In this document: positions 1 to 9,223 of the stretch, one piece after another
How the letters are laid out: every line of letters starts with the position of its first letter
Numbering within the stretch: position 1 is the first letter of the stretch
NCBI GenBank assembly: GCA_001028815.1
Contig: LDJB01000001.1
Coordinates: forward strand, 370,707 to 434,706
DNA from: Peptococcaceae bacterium 1109
Lineage (GTDB): Bacteria > Bacillota > Limnochordia > Darwinibacteriales > Darwinibacteriaceae
Length of the DNA stretch: 64,000 bases
Direction: 5' to 3'
Made by a program: the position numbers and the translations under genes
Notes under the pieces: generated by a model
Databases searched by the model: none
What the model was told of the DNA's origin: nothing
The model's input: the letters and a program-made list of their open reading frames with translations, nothing else

Positions 1-196
1 CCTAAGCCACAATCTTTACTCAAAGTGCTGCCATTTGCCTTTCTCTACATATTAAGGTATAGGCCGTTGGTAGTAACAGTAAGTGTGGGTTACTCCCTTT
101 TTTTTATCCAAGAGAGGCGACTTCAATGTGGATTGGAGATAATGTTAGTGGTTTTTTCGGTTGACACGATGACTAAGTCCAAAAAGAGGTATTGGG
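1..196. other. non-coding leader region upstream of dxs
   Basis: This AT-richer stretch holds no gene I can support. A 60-codon open frame at 25-207 has no convincing ribosome site and resembles no family I know. A TTGACA at 161-166 has no matching -10 hexamer at 16-18 bases, so I do not call a promoter. The region probably carries the dxs promoter and leader. Confidence 0.4.
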
Positions 197-2074
197 ATGC
201 TGTATAGACTGCTGAATCGAATTAACCATCCCGCAGATCTGCACAGGCTCAGTTCAGAGGAACTTGTGGAACTGGCAGAAGAGATCAGGCACCTGATCAT
301 CTCCACAGTGGAGCGGACTGGCGGGCACCTTGGGGCAAACTTGGGCGTAGTTGAACTAACCATCGCCCTCCATTCTGTGCTATCCAGCCCCCGAGACCGC
401 ATCATCTGGGACGTGGGCCACCAGTGCTATACCCATAAGATCCTTACCGGACGGTTCCATCAGTTTGCCACCCTTCGCCAGTGGCACGGGATCTCCGGGT
501 TTCCCCGGCCTTCTGAGAGTGAACACGACCATTTCGGCGCAGGGCACAGCTCCACAGCTATTTCAGCCGCGGCGGGCATGGCAATCGCCCGGGACTTGAA
601 AGGTGAGGACTACAGCGTTGTGGCCGTGGTGGGGGACGGAGCATTGACTGGTGGAATGGCCTTTGAAGCTCTAAACCATATTGGCTCTCTTGGGAAAGAC
701 ATTGTAGTCATTTTGAACGATAATGAGATGTCCATTGCCAACAACGTTGGTGCCTTAAGCGACTACTTGAGCCGCTTGCGCCTGGACCCCAAGTTGTACA
801 GAGCCAGGGGGAAGCTGTCCAGCCTCATCAGCAAGATCCCTGCCATCGGCAGCCCCATGTCTAGGCTGACTCACAGCGTAAAAGAGGCTCTGAAAAGCAT
901 GCTCCCTGGCCAGCTCTTTGAAGAGCTGGGGTTTACTTACTCAGGCCCCTTTGACGGACACAACATCAATCAACTGCGCAAGGCCATCAGGGACGGCATC
1001 GCGCGCCGGGGCCCGGTCCTCATCCATGTACACACTCAGAAGGGGAAAGGTTACGGCCCCGCGGAAAGGAACCCCACTAAGTTTCACGGTGTGGGGCCCG
1101 CTGCTGTACCTGTCCCAGATAAGACTGTGACCTTCAGCGAGGTATTCGGGGCCACACTGCTCGAGCTTGGCAAGAGAGATGAATCTATTGTGGCCGTCAC
1201 CGCCGCGATGAAGGATGGCACGGGCTTAGGGGAGTTTGCTCAAGCTTTTCCCAGCCGTTTCTTTGATGTGGGGATTGCAGAACAACATGCGTTGACACTA
1301 TCCGCAGGCATGGCTGCTTCAGGGTTGAAACCAGTGGCTGCCATCTACTCCACTTTTCTTCAGCGAGGCTACGACCAGATCATCCATGACATCTGCTTGC
1401 AGAATCTGCCGGTAGTGATCGCGGTGGATCGGGCGGGGGTTGTAGGTGATGATGGGCCTACGCACCACGGTGTGTTTGACCTAAGCTTTTTGCGCCATGT
1501 TCCCGGCCTTACTCTCCTTGCTCCCAGCACAGGGCAAGAGCTGGCGGATATGCTCGCCTGGGCCTTGGGGAGCAGCGGGCCCGTTGCAATCCGCTATCCC
1601 AGGGCCCGTACAGCCGCGCCCAGCGGAATCTACAGCGCAAATTACGATCCCACTCGGTCAGTGGAACTCCGTACTGGGCGTGACTGCGTGATCTTCGCGG
1701 TGGGCCCCTTAGTCTACGAAGCACTGGCAGCAGCAGAGATGTTATATCCCCAGATTGACTGCAGCGTGGTGGATGTCCGTTCCATCAAGCCGCTAGACAG
1801 CGCCACCATCCTGCGCCTAGCACGGCTGACAGGGAATGTGGTAACGGTGGAAGATAACGTGCTGGCTGGAGGATTTGGAGGCGGCGTTCTTGAACTGTTA
1901 ACTAGCGAACCGGGGGTTGCGGTGAGCCGCATCGGATATCCTGACGCGTTCGTTCCTCAAGGCCCCATTGAGCGCCTCTGGGAGGAATACGGTTTGTCAG
2001 CAACAGGCATCGCGGCTGCAGTACGGGAGCTGGTGTCAGGGGATATCGCCGTTGCGGCAGCAAAAGGAGATTGA
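197..2074 (+). CDS. dxs: 1-deoxy-D-xylulose-5-phosphate synthase
   Basis: This cytosolic thiamine-diphosphate enzyme condenses pyruvate with glyceraldehyde 3-phosphate, the first step of the MEP isoprenoid pathway. The 625-residue length is normal. The TPP-binding segment GDGALTGGMAFEALN lies near residue 150, the early GHQCYTHKILTGR motif near 75, and the transketolase-type DRAGVVGDDGPTHHG near 415. The ATG follows a purine run (AAAAAGAGG) at 181-189. It is followed five bases later by tlyA, and dxs-tlyA-nadK-argR-recN is a standard Firmicute cluster, so co-transcription is likely. Family identity is clear from the sequence. Confidence 0.97.
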   Translation: MLYRLLNRINHPADLHRLSSEELVELAEEIRHLIISTVERTGGHLGANLGVVELTIALHSVLSSPRDRIIWDVGHQCYTHKILTGRFHQFATLRQWHGISGFPRPSESEHDHFGAGHSSTAISAAAGMAIARDLKGEDYSVVAVVGDGALTGGMAFEALNHIGSLGKDIVVILNDNEMSIANNVGALSDYLSRLRLDPKLYRARGKLSSLISKIPAIGSPMSRLTHSVKEALKSMLPGQLFEELGFTYSGPFDGHNINQLRKAIRDGIARRGPVLIHVHTQKGKGYGPAERNPTKFHGVGPAAVPVPDKTVTFSEVFGATLLELGKRDESIVAVTAAMKDGTGLGEFAQAFPSRFFDVGIAEQHALTLSAGMAASGLKPVAAIYSTFLQRGYDQIIHDICLQNLPVVIAVDRAGVVGDDGPTHHGVFDLSFLRHVPGLTLLAPSTGQELADMLAWALGSSGPVAIRYPRARTAAPSGIYSANYDPTRSVELRTGRDCVIFAVGPLVYEALAAAEMLYPQIDCSVVDVRSIKPLDSATILRLARLTGNVVTVEDNVLAGGFGGGVLELLTSEPGVAVSRIGYPDAFVPQGPIERLWEEYGLSATGIAAAVRELVSGDIAVAAAKGD

Positions 2075-2078
2075 AAGA

Positions 2079-2879
2079 GTGCGAGTACGGCTGGATCAAC
2101 TGCTGGTAATGAACAATTTGGCCGAATCGCGGGAGAAGGCAAAGGCCGCGATTATGGCTGGACTAGTCTACGTAGACGGGCAGAAGGTGACTAAGTCTGG
2201 GACACAAGTGCCCGAAGGAGCCACGGTAGAGGTTAAAGGGCGTGCCCTGCCTTACGTCAGCCGGGGCGGGCTGAAGCTAGAAAAGGCCCTGGATGTCTTT
2301 GGGATCGATCCTGCCGGCTTGGTGGCAGTGGATGTAGGGGCCTCTACCGGAGGGTTTACCGATTGCCTGCTGCAGAGAGGCGCCAAGCGAGTCTATGCGG
2401 TAGATGTAGGTTACGGCCAACTTGACTGGAAACTGCGTGAGGATCCTAGGGTGGTGGTGATGGAGCGTACCAATATCCGCCACGTGGATCCAGCAAGCTT
2501 TCCTGAGAAAGTGGACTTGGCTGTGGTAGATGTATCTTTCATATCCCTGGCCAAAGTCTTTGGGGTAGTCCTGGGACTCGTAAAGGAGCAAGGTTCAGTG
2601 GTGGCCCTGATTAAGCCGCAGTTTGAGGCTGGCCGAGAACACGTGGGTAAGAAAGGGGTGGTCCGCGATTCAGCGGTTCACCGGGAGGTCCTTGTGCGGC
2701 TCAGTGAGGAACTGCAGGCCTGCGGTGCAGCATTAGTGGGCCTGGATTTTTCCCCCATTACCGGGCCTGAAGGGAACATCGAATACCTTGCCTATATGGT
2801 CAAGGGAGGGTCACCGCAGGACTGGACGGAAACATGCGGTGAAGTAGTGGACGAGGCATGGCAGGCACTTACACCCTAG
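2079..2879 (+). CDS. tlyA: TlyA-family rRNA 2'-O-methyltransferase (S4 + FtsJ domains)
   Basis: The protein joins an N-terminal S4 RNA-binding domain (about residues 1-60, RLDQLLVMNNLAESREKAK) to an FtsJ/RrmJ-type SAM methyltransferase (VAVDVGASTGGFTDCLLQRG near residue 84). TlyA proteins methylate 2'-hydroxyls of rRNA cytidines; the substrate here is inferred from the family. I place the start at GTG 2079, eight bases after AAAGGAGA. The frame is open for 37 codons further upstream, but those overlap dxs and resemble nothing. The resulting 266 residues match the family. It corresponds to yqxC in Bacillus. Confidence 0.92.
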   Translation: MRVRLDQLLVMNNLAESREKAKAAIMAGLVYVDGQKVTKSGTQVPEGATVEVKGRALPYVSRGGLKLEKALDVFGIDPAGLVAVDVGASTGGFTDCLLQRGAKRVYAVDVGYGQLDWKLREDPRVVVMERTNIRHVDPASFPEKVDLAVVDVSFISLAKVFGVVLGLVKEQGSVVALIKPQFEAGREHVGKKGVVRDSAVHREVLVRLSEELQACGAALVGLDFSPITGPEGNIEYLAYMVKGGSPQDWTETCGEVVDEAWQALTP

Positions 2880-2895
2880 TAAAGGAGTACAGACT

Positions 2896-3744
2896 GTGCG
2901 GTTTGGGATGATCGTTCACACGGGAAAACCAGAGGCCGTGGCCTTCGGGAAGGAACTAGTAGAGTTGTTCCGCCAGCGGGGAAATGCGCTCTTGACTGAT
3001 ACTTCCACGGCGGAGGTTTTGGGCTGCCCCCACTTGGGCCAAGCAGGCTACATGGCGGCAGTGGATGTGGTGCTGGTACTCGGAGGGGATGGAACCTTGC
3101 TTAGCGCAGCCCGGTTGGCCTCAAGTTTCGGCAAGCCTGTACTGGGTATCAATATGGGACACTTAGGCTTTCTGAGTGAACTGGATGCAGATAGCTTTGA
3201 GCCAGCTTTGGAGCGAGTTTTAGCTGGAGACTTCACTGTCGAGGAACGGATGATGATCGAAGGCCGGGTCCTGCGCTCAGGGGCAGAGATTGCTTGCTTC
3301 CGGGCACTAAATGACGTTGTGGTTACCCGGGGGACCTTTGCACGGATTATCAACGTCACTACGTTCATCGACAATCACCATGTGGTGGACTACAAAGCGG
3401 ATGGGATTATCGTGGCAACTCCCACAGGTTCTACTGCCTACTCTCTTTCTGCTGGTGGACCCATTGTTGAGCCGCTCCTGGAGTGCCTGTGTATCACCCC
3501 TATTTGCCCCCATACACTCGCTTCCCGGTCGGTGGTGGCCAGGCCTGAAGCCCATGTCCGCCTCGTACTGAATTCCCCTGGGGAAGAAGTGATGCTCACC
3601 ATTGATGGGCAGGAAGGCATACCCCTTGAGTCGAAAGATGTGGTGGAACTAGTGCGGGCCCAGGTAACCGCGAAGTTTGTGAAAGTCAGTGGGAGAGGTT
3701 TTTTTGACATCCTCAATTCACGCCTGCGTGAACAGAGATTCTAG
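2896..3744 (+). CDS. nadK: NAD kinase
   Basis: This enzyme phosphorylates NAD to NADP in the cytosol, using ATP or polyphosphate. The 282-residue protein carries the hallmark GGDGTLL motif near residue 62, GINMGHLGFLSE near 84, the ALNDVVV segment that contacts NAD, and the Gly-rich DGIIVATPTGSTAYSLSAGGP. The GTG start lies nine bases after AAAGGAG at 2881-2887. It sits between tlyA and argR, as in other spore formers. Confidence 0.96.
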   Translation: MRFGMIVHTGKPEAVAFGKELVELFRQRGNALLTDTSTAEVLGCPHLGQAGYMAAVDVVLVLGGDGTLLSAARLASSFGKPVLGINMGHLGFLSELDADSFEPALERVLAGDFTVEERMMIEGRVLRSGAEIACFRALNDVVVTRGTFARIINVTTFIDNHHVVDYKADGIIVATPTGSTAYSLSAGGPIVEPLLECLCITPICPHTLASRSVVARPEAHVRLVLNSPGEEVMLTIDGQEGIPLESKDVVELVRAQVTAKFVKVSGRGFFDILNSRLREQRF

Positions 3745-3762
3745 CTGTGGGGAGTTGTGGGA

Positions 3763-4245
3763 GTGAAACAGAAACGCCAGAACAAGATTTTAGAGATCGT
3801 GCGCGGCCGGGAAGTGGAAACCCAGGAAGAACTCCTCTCGCTGCTGCGTGAAGAAGGGTTTCGTGTTACACAGGCGACGGTGTCCCGGGATATTAAGGAG
3901 CTGCGGCTGGCAAAAATACCCAACGGCAGGGGTGGCTATAAGTATGCCCTGCCAGCAGGTACCATCACTGGCGACCTTAACCGGCGGATCAAGCGGGTCT
4001 TTGAAGACTATGTCCGGGCAGTGGACTTTGCCGGCAACATCATCTTAGTTAAGACGTACCCTGGGGGAGCACATGCGGTGGCTGCAGTCCTAGACGAGCT
4101 GGAGTGGCCGGAGGTTGTGGGGAGCATCGCTGGGGACGATGTCATCTTGCTTTTGGTCCGCTCGGAAGAAGAGGAATTATTGGCCCGTCCGCCGGGCAGG
4201 GCAGGTAAAGTTTACGATCGCCTTGTGGATCTCATGGAAGGGTGA
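3763..4245 (+). CDS. argR: arginine repressor ArgR/AhrC
   Basis: This is the arginine-responsive transcription factor that represses arginine synthesis genes and can activate catabolism. The N-terminal winged helix is visible as RQNKILEIVRGREVETQEELLSLL followed by TQATVSRDIKELRL. The C-terminal hexamerisation and arginine-binding half contains GAHAVAAVLDELEWPEVVGSIAGDD. I prefer GTG 3763 (160 residues), eight bases after GGGGAG. GTG 3757 in the same frame is too close to that site. It lies in the nadK-recN cluster, where this gene is usually found. Confidence 0.93.
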   Translation: MKQKRQNKILEIVRGREVETQEELLSLLREEGFRVTQATVSRDIKELRLAKIPNGRGGYKYALPAGTITGDLNRRIKRVFEDYVRAVDFAGNIILVKTYPGGAHAVAAVLDELEWPEVVGSIAGDDVILLLVRSEEEELLARPPGRAGKVYDRLVDLMEG

Positions 4246-4249
4246 GTGC

Positions 4250-5947
4250 GTGTTAAGGGAGATCGCGATTCACAATTTTGCCCTTGTCGAAGAATTGGAA
4301 TTGTCATTCTATTCTGGGTTTAGTGTCCTCACTGGGGAGACTGGTGCAGGGAAGTCAATCATAATTGACGCCTTAGGCCTCTTGTTGGGGAAGAGGGCTT
4401 CTACAGAGATGATCAGGACTGGAGCGGAGAGCTGCACGGTTCAAGGGGTGTTCGCGGTTCACGATGAGGAGGCCTCGGAACTTCTGAAGGAATGGGGCAT
4501 CCCCGCCGACGACGAGGTGGTCATCTCAAGAGAGGTCTCAGCAAACGGGCGGAACCGCTGCCGGATCAACGGCAAACTTGTAAGCGTCTCCCAGCTAGCC
4601 CAGTTAGGTCCCTGTCTCGCGGAGATTGTTGGCCAGCATGACAGCCAAAGCCTGTTAGATCCCAACAGGCATCTGGAATTTCTCGATGCCTTTGGCGGTG
4701 AGGACCATCAGATGGACCTTGACAAGCTCAGTGAGGCCTACCAGAAGTGGACGGCTATCCACGGGGAGCTTGCGCATCTTGCTGGTGATGAACGGGAGAG
4801 GAACCGGCGCATGGACCTCCTCAGGTTTCAGGTGGAGGAGATCGCCGCCGCGCAGCTGACTCCGGGGGAAGAGGAAGAACTGGTGGCAGAGCGCAAGCGC
4901 CTGGCTAACCTAAACCGCCTTCGTGAAGCTGTGGAAGCTGCCCACAGCCTACTAAGCGAGCCCTTGGGGCAGGGTGATTCTTTGGTAAGGCAGCTGAATG
5001 TGGCCCAGGCAGAGCTGTCCCGGGCCAGCTCCTTCGATGACGAGCTGACCCCCTTAGCGGCCATGCTAGCAGAGGCCGTGGCTCAAGTCGAGGAGCTTGG
5101 CAGGGAGCTCTGGGTCTACCTGGACAAGCTAGAGGCCGATCCTCAGCGCTTGGACGATGTGGAAAGCCGCCTCGACACCATCGATAACTTGAAACGCAAG
5201 TACGGCGACACTGTGGAAGAGATTCTCCGCTTCGCACAGAAAGCTCAAGAGGAGTTGGAGTTCTTAGAGGCCAGCACTGAACGTGGCCAGGAGCTGGAAA
5301 AGCAGCTGGGAGCCGCGTGGAAAGCGTGGCTTACCCAAGCCCAAGTAGTGAGGAAGGGGCGCCAGTGCATCGCGAGGGAGCTGGAAGCGCAAGTTGAGGC
5401 GCAGCTGCGAGATTTAAACATGACTAACACTCGGTTCGTCGCCGCTTTCGAGGGGACCGGGGCCGAAAGCAGGCAGCGCCCCGTCCGGGAGGGCCTGGAA
5501 CGGGTCCAGTTCTTGATCGCACCTAATGTGGGCGAAGACTTGAAGCCCCTAGCACGGATTGCCTCTGGCGGCGAGCTTTCCCGCCTGATGCTGGCCATCA
5601 AGGTGAGCCTGGCTCAGGTGGATGCGGTGCCCACCATCGTGTTTGACGAAATCGACACGGGCATAGGCGGGCAAACAGCGGGCAGGTTGGGGGAAAAGCT
5701 CCGAGAGCTAGGCGCCTCCCGCCAAGTGCTATGCGTTACTCACCTGCCGGTGATCGCGAGTTTTGGTGCCCACCACTATGCGGTGGCCAAAGCGGCTTCC
5801 CAGGGGCGTACCACAGTCTCTGCCCATGAGCTCACCGGTGAAGAGCGGGTGAGGGAGCTAACGCGGATGTTGGGTGGGGCAGGGGAGGTTAACACTGCCA
5901 CATATGCCCATGCTAGAGAGCTGTTAGCACGGGGCTGTGGGATCTAG
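4250..5947 (+). CDS. recN: DNA repair ATPase RecN
   Basis: RecN is an SMC-like ATPase that acts at double-strand breaks before RecA. Visible motifs are Walker A GETGAGKSIIIDAL (about residue 30), a long central coiled coil rich in Glu/Leu/Arg, the ABC signature ASGGELSRLMLA, and Walker B TIVFDEIDTGIGG near residue 465. The start is GTG 4250, behind GGAAGGGTGAG and just after the argR stop. The reading frame continues upstream inside argR but is not homologous there. The length of 565 residues is typical. Confidence 0.95.
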   Translation: MLREIAIHNFALVEELELSFYSGFSVLTGETGAGKSIIIDALGLLLGKRASTEMIRTGAESCTVQGVFAVHDEEASELLKEWGIPADDEVVISREVSANGRNRCRINGKLVSVSQLAQLGPCLAEIVGQHDSQSLLDPNRHLEFLDAFGGEDHQMDLDKLSEAYQKWTAIHGELAHLAGDERERNRRMDLLRFQVEEIAAAQLTPGEEEELVAERKRLANLNRLREAVEAAHSLLSEPLGQGDSLVRQLNVAQAELSRASSFDDELTPLAAMLAEAVAQVEELGRELWVYLDKLEADPQRLDDVESRLDTIDNLKRKYGDTVEEILRFAQKAQEELEFLEASTERGQELEKQLGAAWKAWLTQAQVVRKGRQCIARELEAQVEAQLRDLNMTNTRFVAAFEGTGAESRQRPVREGLERVQFLIAPNVGEDLKPLARIASGGELSRLMLAIKVSLAQVDAVPTIVFDEIDTGIGGQTAGRLGEKLRELGASRQVLCVTHLPVIASFGAHHYAVAKAASQGRTTVSAHELTGEERVRELTRMLGGAGEVNTATYAHARELLARGCGI

Positions 5948-5997
5948 TTCCTTTTATATCTCCCCTCAGGCTCGGGCACCCTACAAGCAGAGGAGGC

Positions 5998-7392
5998 TTG
6001 GAGGGGTGGGAGAGCTTGCGGAGAGCGTTTCTAGTCTTAGGGGTGCTTGTTCTGTGCGGTGCAGTGCTCTTTACGGTTGGGGCACCGATGTGGGTGTCCT
6101 GGGCAGGTATACCATCGGAAGTACGGGTTTTTCCAGGAACGGAGCTGTTGCTCAAGATTCAGCTGCCGTTCCGCTTGTTTGATGAGGCCGGCAGTGATGT
6201 TGCCGGAGAAGGGGAGTTTTCCTTTCAGGCCCACGAGTTGGGTACCCGGAAGTACCAGGTGAGTCTCTTTGGGTTCCTGCCTGTGAGTGAACTAGTGGTG
6301 GATGTTGTACCCTTAGTGAGGGTAATTCCCGGCGGGCAGTCAATAGGGGTGCTTTTGACCACTCACGGGCTTAGGGTACGGGACGTGGTCCCTGTGATGG
6401 GCTTGGACGGCCGGGAGTATTCCCCAGCACGGGATGCGGGGATTCAGCCAGGAGACATTATTGTATCCATTGATGGGCAGGATATCCACCGTCCAGAGCA
6501 AGTGAGTTATCTGGTGAATGCTGCCGCGGAGCATAAGGCAGAGCTTACAGTGGTTATCAGGCGGAATCAGCGGATTATGACACGGAAGGTGCGCCCTGTG
6601 CGCTCTCAGCGGATCGACCTCTACGGGCAAGGGGGAGAGATGTACCTCTTAGGAATCTTGCTGGAGGATCCCGCGGCGGGGGTTGGCACCCTTAGTTTCT
6701 ACGATCCCCAAACGGGACGTTACGGGGCCCTCGGGCACCCCATTACGGATGTTTCCGGCAGGGAGATGCGCATTGATGGGGGCAGTATTGTGGAGGCATC
6801 CATCGACAGCATACGGCTCGGCTCTCGGGGCTCCCCAGGAGAGAAGCTCGGCTTTTTCCACGGAGAACAGGACTTGCTTGGTACCATTGACTACAATTCC
6901 CGCTTTGGAATCTTTGGTACCCTGGCGGCCCTCCCTGAGAATCCCCATTTCCCGGAACCCATTCCGGTGGCATTCAGTCATCAAGTGAGGGAGGGCCCCG
7001 CGGAGATCTATACGGTAATCACAGGTAGCCGTGTGGAACGCTTTGCGGTGGAGGTCGTGAAGGTGATGAACCAAAACCGCCCCAGCGACAAGGGGCTGGT
7101 GATCCAAGTAAAGGATCCCCGGCTCTTGCAGATGACAGGGGGAATCGTGCAAGGCATGTCTGGCAGCCCCATTGTCCAGGACGGTATGCTTATCGGCGCG
7201 GTTACACACGTGTTCGTGAACGACCCCACTAGGGGCTATGGCAGCTTTGCCGAATGGATGATTTATGAGGCTGGACTGGCTTCCGACCTTCCTGCGAAAT
7301 CAAGTACCGCGGGAAGGTTTTTTCATGCATACAGCGAACCACTAACATGTGCAGTAATCATGCTAGTCAGTGATGGGTGGGACATGCAATGA
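5998..7392 (+). CDS. spoIVB: SpoIVB serine protease (PDZ + S55 peptidase)
   Basis: SpoIVB is made in the forespore and crosses the inner forespore membrane to start the sigma-K checkpoint by cleaving SpoIVFA. The sequence shows an N-terminal membrane anchor (about residues 8-30), a PDZ domain around residues 110-205 ([18 protein letters not shown]), and the S55 peptidase with [10 protein letters not shown] (His) and [11 protein letters not shown] (Ser). The start is uncertain: TTG 5998 sits too close to AGGAGG at 5991-5996, and TTG 6016 is possible. After the family's usual end (near [14 protein letters not shown]) there is a tail of about 36 residues. Its stop overlaps the glmS start (ATGA). 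spo0A, the usual next gene, is 8 kb away. Confidence 0.93.
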   Translation: MEGWESLRRAFLVLGVLVLCGAVLFTVGAPMWVSWAGIPSEVRVFPGTELLLKIQLPFRLFDEAGSDVAGEGEFSFQAHELGTRKYQVSLFGFLPVSELVVDVVPLVRVIPGGQSIGVLLTTHGLRVRDVVPVMGLDGREYSPARDAGIQPGDIIVSIDGQDIHRPEQVSYLVNAAAEHKAELTVVIRRNQRIMTRKVRPVRSQRIDLYGQGGEMYLLGILLEDPAAGVGTLSFYDPQTGRYGALGHPITDVSGREMRIDGGSIVEASIDSIRLGSRGSPGEKLGFFHGEQDLLGTIDYNSRFGIFGTLAALPENPHFPEPIPVAFSHQVREGPAEIYTVITGSRVERFAVEVVKVMNQNRPSDKGLVIQVKDPRLLQMTGGIVQGMSGSPIVQDGMLIGAVTHVFVNDPTRGYGSFAEWMIYEAGLASDLPAKSSTAGRFFHAYSEPLTCAVIMLVSDGWDMQ

Positions 7393-7805
7393 ACGGCAAG
7401 ACTCTAGTGCTGGGCGTTATTGGGTCCGATGTCCATGCCGTAGGGAATAAGATCCTGGAGATTTCTTTGAAGGAAGCGGGCTTTAACGTTGTCAACCTCG
7501 GCGTGCTAGTCTCCCAAAAGGAGTTCGTGGAAGCGGCCCTTGAAACAGCGGCAGATGCTGTGCTGGTCTCTTCCCTTTACGGGCATGCGGAAATCGATTG
7601 CCGCGGCCTGAGAGAAGCGTTTATTGAAGCGGGTATTGGTGATATCCGCCTTTATATTGGTGGCTACCTCGTGGTGGGAAATCAGCCATGGGAAGAAACT
7701 AGGGCCAAGTTTGAGGCCTTAGGTTTCGACAGAGTGTACCCTCCCAATACCCTCCCAGAAGAGTTCATTCCCCAGTTGAAGCAAGACCTTGGCATCGAGG
7801 AGTAA
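7389..7805 (+). CDS. glmS: methylaspartate (glutamate) mutase, sigma/S subunit
   Basis: This small cobalamin-binding subunit of glutamate mutase works with GlmE to turn L-glutamate into (2S,3S)-3-methylaspartate by an adenosylcobalamin radical mechanism. The B12 lower-ligand signature D-x-H-x-x-G is at residues 14-19 (DVHAVG), which matches the classical His16 numbering and supports ATG 7389 as the start. The downstream [12 protein letters not shown] and IYIGGYL segments are typical. The ATG overlaps the spoIVB stop by four bases, so translation is probably coupled. It is the first gene of the fermentation operon. Confidence 0.95.
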   Translation: MNGKTLVLGVIGSDVHAVGNKILEISLKEAGFNVVNLGVLVSQKEFVEAALETAADAVLVSSLYGHAEIDCRGLREAFIEAGIGDIRLYIGGYLVVGNQPWEETRAKFEALGFDRVYPPNTLPEEFIPQLKQDLGIEE

Positions 7806-7809
7806 GCTT

Positions 7810-9210
7810 ATGCAGCTCATAATCTTGATTGACATTGGTAGTACTTTCACGAAAGTCAGCGCCGTTGATTTGGAGACAGCGCGTTTTTTAGGCCGTTTTC
7901 AGGCGCCAACCACTCCGGCCAATGTCAATGAAGGGCTTCAGGTTGCCTTGACGGGCCTTGGAGATGAGCTTGCCCAGGCAGGGGCAACCTCAGGGGACAT
8001 TAAGCGTGCTCGCAAGCTGGCCTGCTCCAGCGCGGCAGGGGGTCTGCAGATGGTAGCCATCGGGCTGGTCACCGATCTTACCGCTGAGGCGGCGCGCCAG
8101 GCGGCTCTGGGGGCGGGTGCAAGGGTACTGAAAACGTACGCTTATGAGCTTACTGATGCCGATCGGGACGAGATCGCCCAGCTCCAGCCAGATATTATCC
8201 TTCTCGCGGGTGGTACGGACGGGGGAAACCATACGACCATCATCCACAACGCCCAGGTTCTAGCAACGCTGGACCTCAACGTACCTGTCGTAATCGCGGG
8301 GAACCGCAGCGTAGCCCCGGAGGTCGCGGGCTATCTTAAGAACAGCTTTAACACCTACATTACCGCCAACGTCATGCCGGAGATTGGCCGTCTTGATGTA
8401 GAGCCCGCCCGTCAAGTGATCCGCCAGGTGTTCATGGATACCATCGTACAGGCGAAAGGCTTGGCGAAGGCAGAAGAGCTTATCGAGGGCATTTTCATGC
8501 CTACTCCTGCTGCAGTGCTCCGGGCAGGGACTCTCCTTAGCAAAGGAGCCCCCGGGTTGGCCGGCTGGGGAGATCTGCTGATTGTTGATGTGGGTGGTGC
8601 TACCACCGATGTCCATTCCTTGGGAATGGGGCATCCTAGCCGCAGCGGCACTGTTATGCGAGGCTTGCCTGAACCATTCGCCAAGCGCACCGTGGAAGGT
8701 GATCTAGGAGTGCGGGTCAGCGCATTGCCTTTGGTGGAGGCAGTTGGGGCAGAGGTGATTGCCAGCCACCTCGGCTGGGATCCAGAGGAAGTCAGAGGGG
8801 CCGCGGCCAAGATTACGGCGAATCAGGACTATCTACCCCAGACGTCCGAGGATGTTGAGTTTGATCAGGCTTTAGGCTACTTCGCGGCTAAGACTGCCGT
8901 AGGCCGGCACGCGGGGCGGCTGAGTGAGGTTTATACACCCACCGGAGCGGTGTGGATTCAAGAAGGGAAAGACCTATCCCAGTTTAGGGCTGTGATTGCC
9001 ACCGGTGGCGTGTTTATCAACAGTTCTGCACCAGCAGCGATGTTGGAGGGGGCCGCTAGGGATAACAGTGATCCGCTTGCGCTAAAGCCGGTGGATCCCG
9101 TATATTATCTTGATGGGGATTATCTCCTCGCGGCTGCTGGCTTACTCGCAGAGGATTACGGCCAGGCCGCGTTTCGACTGATGGAGCATTCTTTGAAGCG
9201 GGTGTCGTAA
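7810..9210 (+). CDS. glmL: glutamate mutase accessory ATPase GlmL/MutL
   Basis: GlmL is an ASKHA-fold (actin/Hsp70-like) ATPase encoded with glutamate mutase. It is thought to protect or reactivate the B12 enzyme. The phosphate-1 motif LIDIGSTFTKVSAVD is at the N-terminus and a second DVGGATTDVHSLG lies near residue 258. The start is ATG 7810, seven bases after GAGGAG; seven upstream in-frame codons overlap glmS and are excluded. The length of 466 residues is normal. It lies four bases after glmS and 13 before glmE. Confidence 0.94.
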   Translation: MQLIILIDIGSTFTKVSAVDLETARFLGRFQAPTTPANVNEGLQVALTGLGDELAQAGATSGDIKRARKLACSSAAGGLQMVAIGLVTDLTAEAARQAALGAGARVLKTYAYELTDADRDEIAQLQPDIILLAGGTDGGNHTTIIHNAQVLATLDLNVPVVIAGNRSVAPEVAGYLKNSFNTYITANVMPEIGRLDVEPARQVIRQVFMDTIVQAKGLAKAEELIEGIFMPTPAAVLRAGTLLSKGAPGLAGWGDLLIVDVGGATTDVHSLGMGHPSRSGTVMRGLPEPFAKRTVEGDLGVRVSALPLVEAVGAEVIASHLGWDPEEVRGAAAKITANQDYLPQTSEDVEFDQALGYFAAKTAVGRHAGRLSEVYTPTGAVWIQEGKDLSQFRAVIATGGVFINSSAPAAMLEGAARDNSDPLALKPVDPVYYLDGDYLLAAAGLLAEDYGQAAFRLMEHSLKRVS

Positions 9211-9223
9211 GGGAGGGCTTTCC

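Noticed and set aside
161-189. TTGACA as a dxs promoter
   Set aside because: No -10-like hexamer occurs at 16-18 bases downstream; the site falls on the dxs SD.
25-207. 60-codon open frame before dxs
   Set aside because: It overlaps the dxs start, has no ribosome site, and resembles no family.
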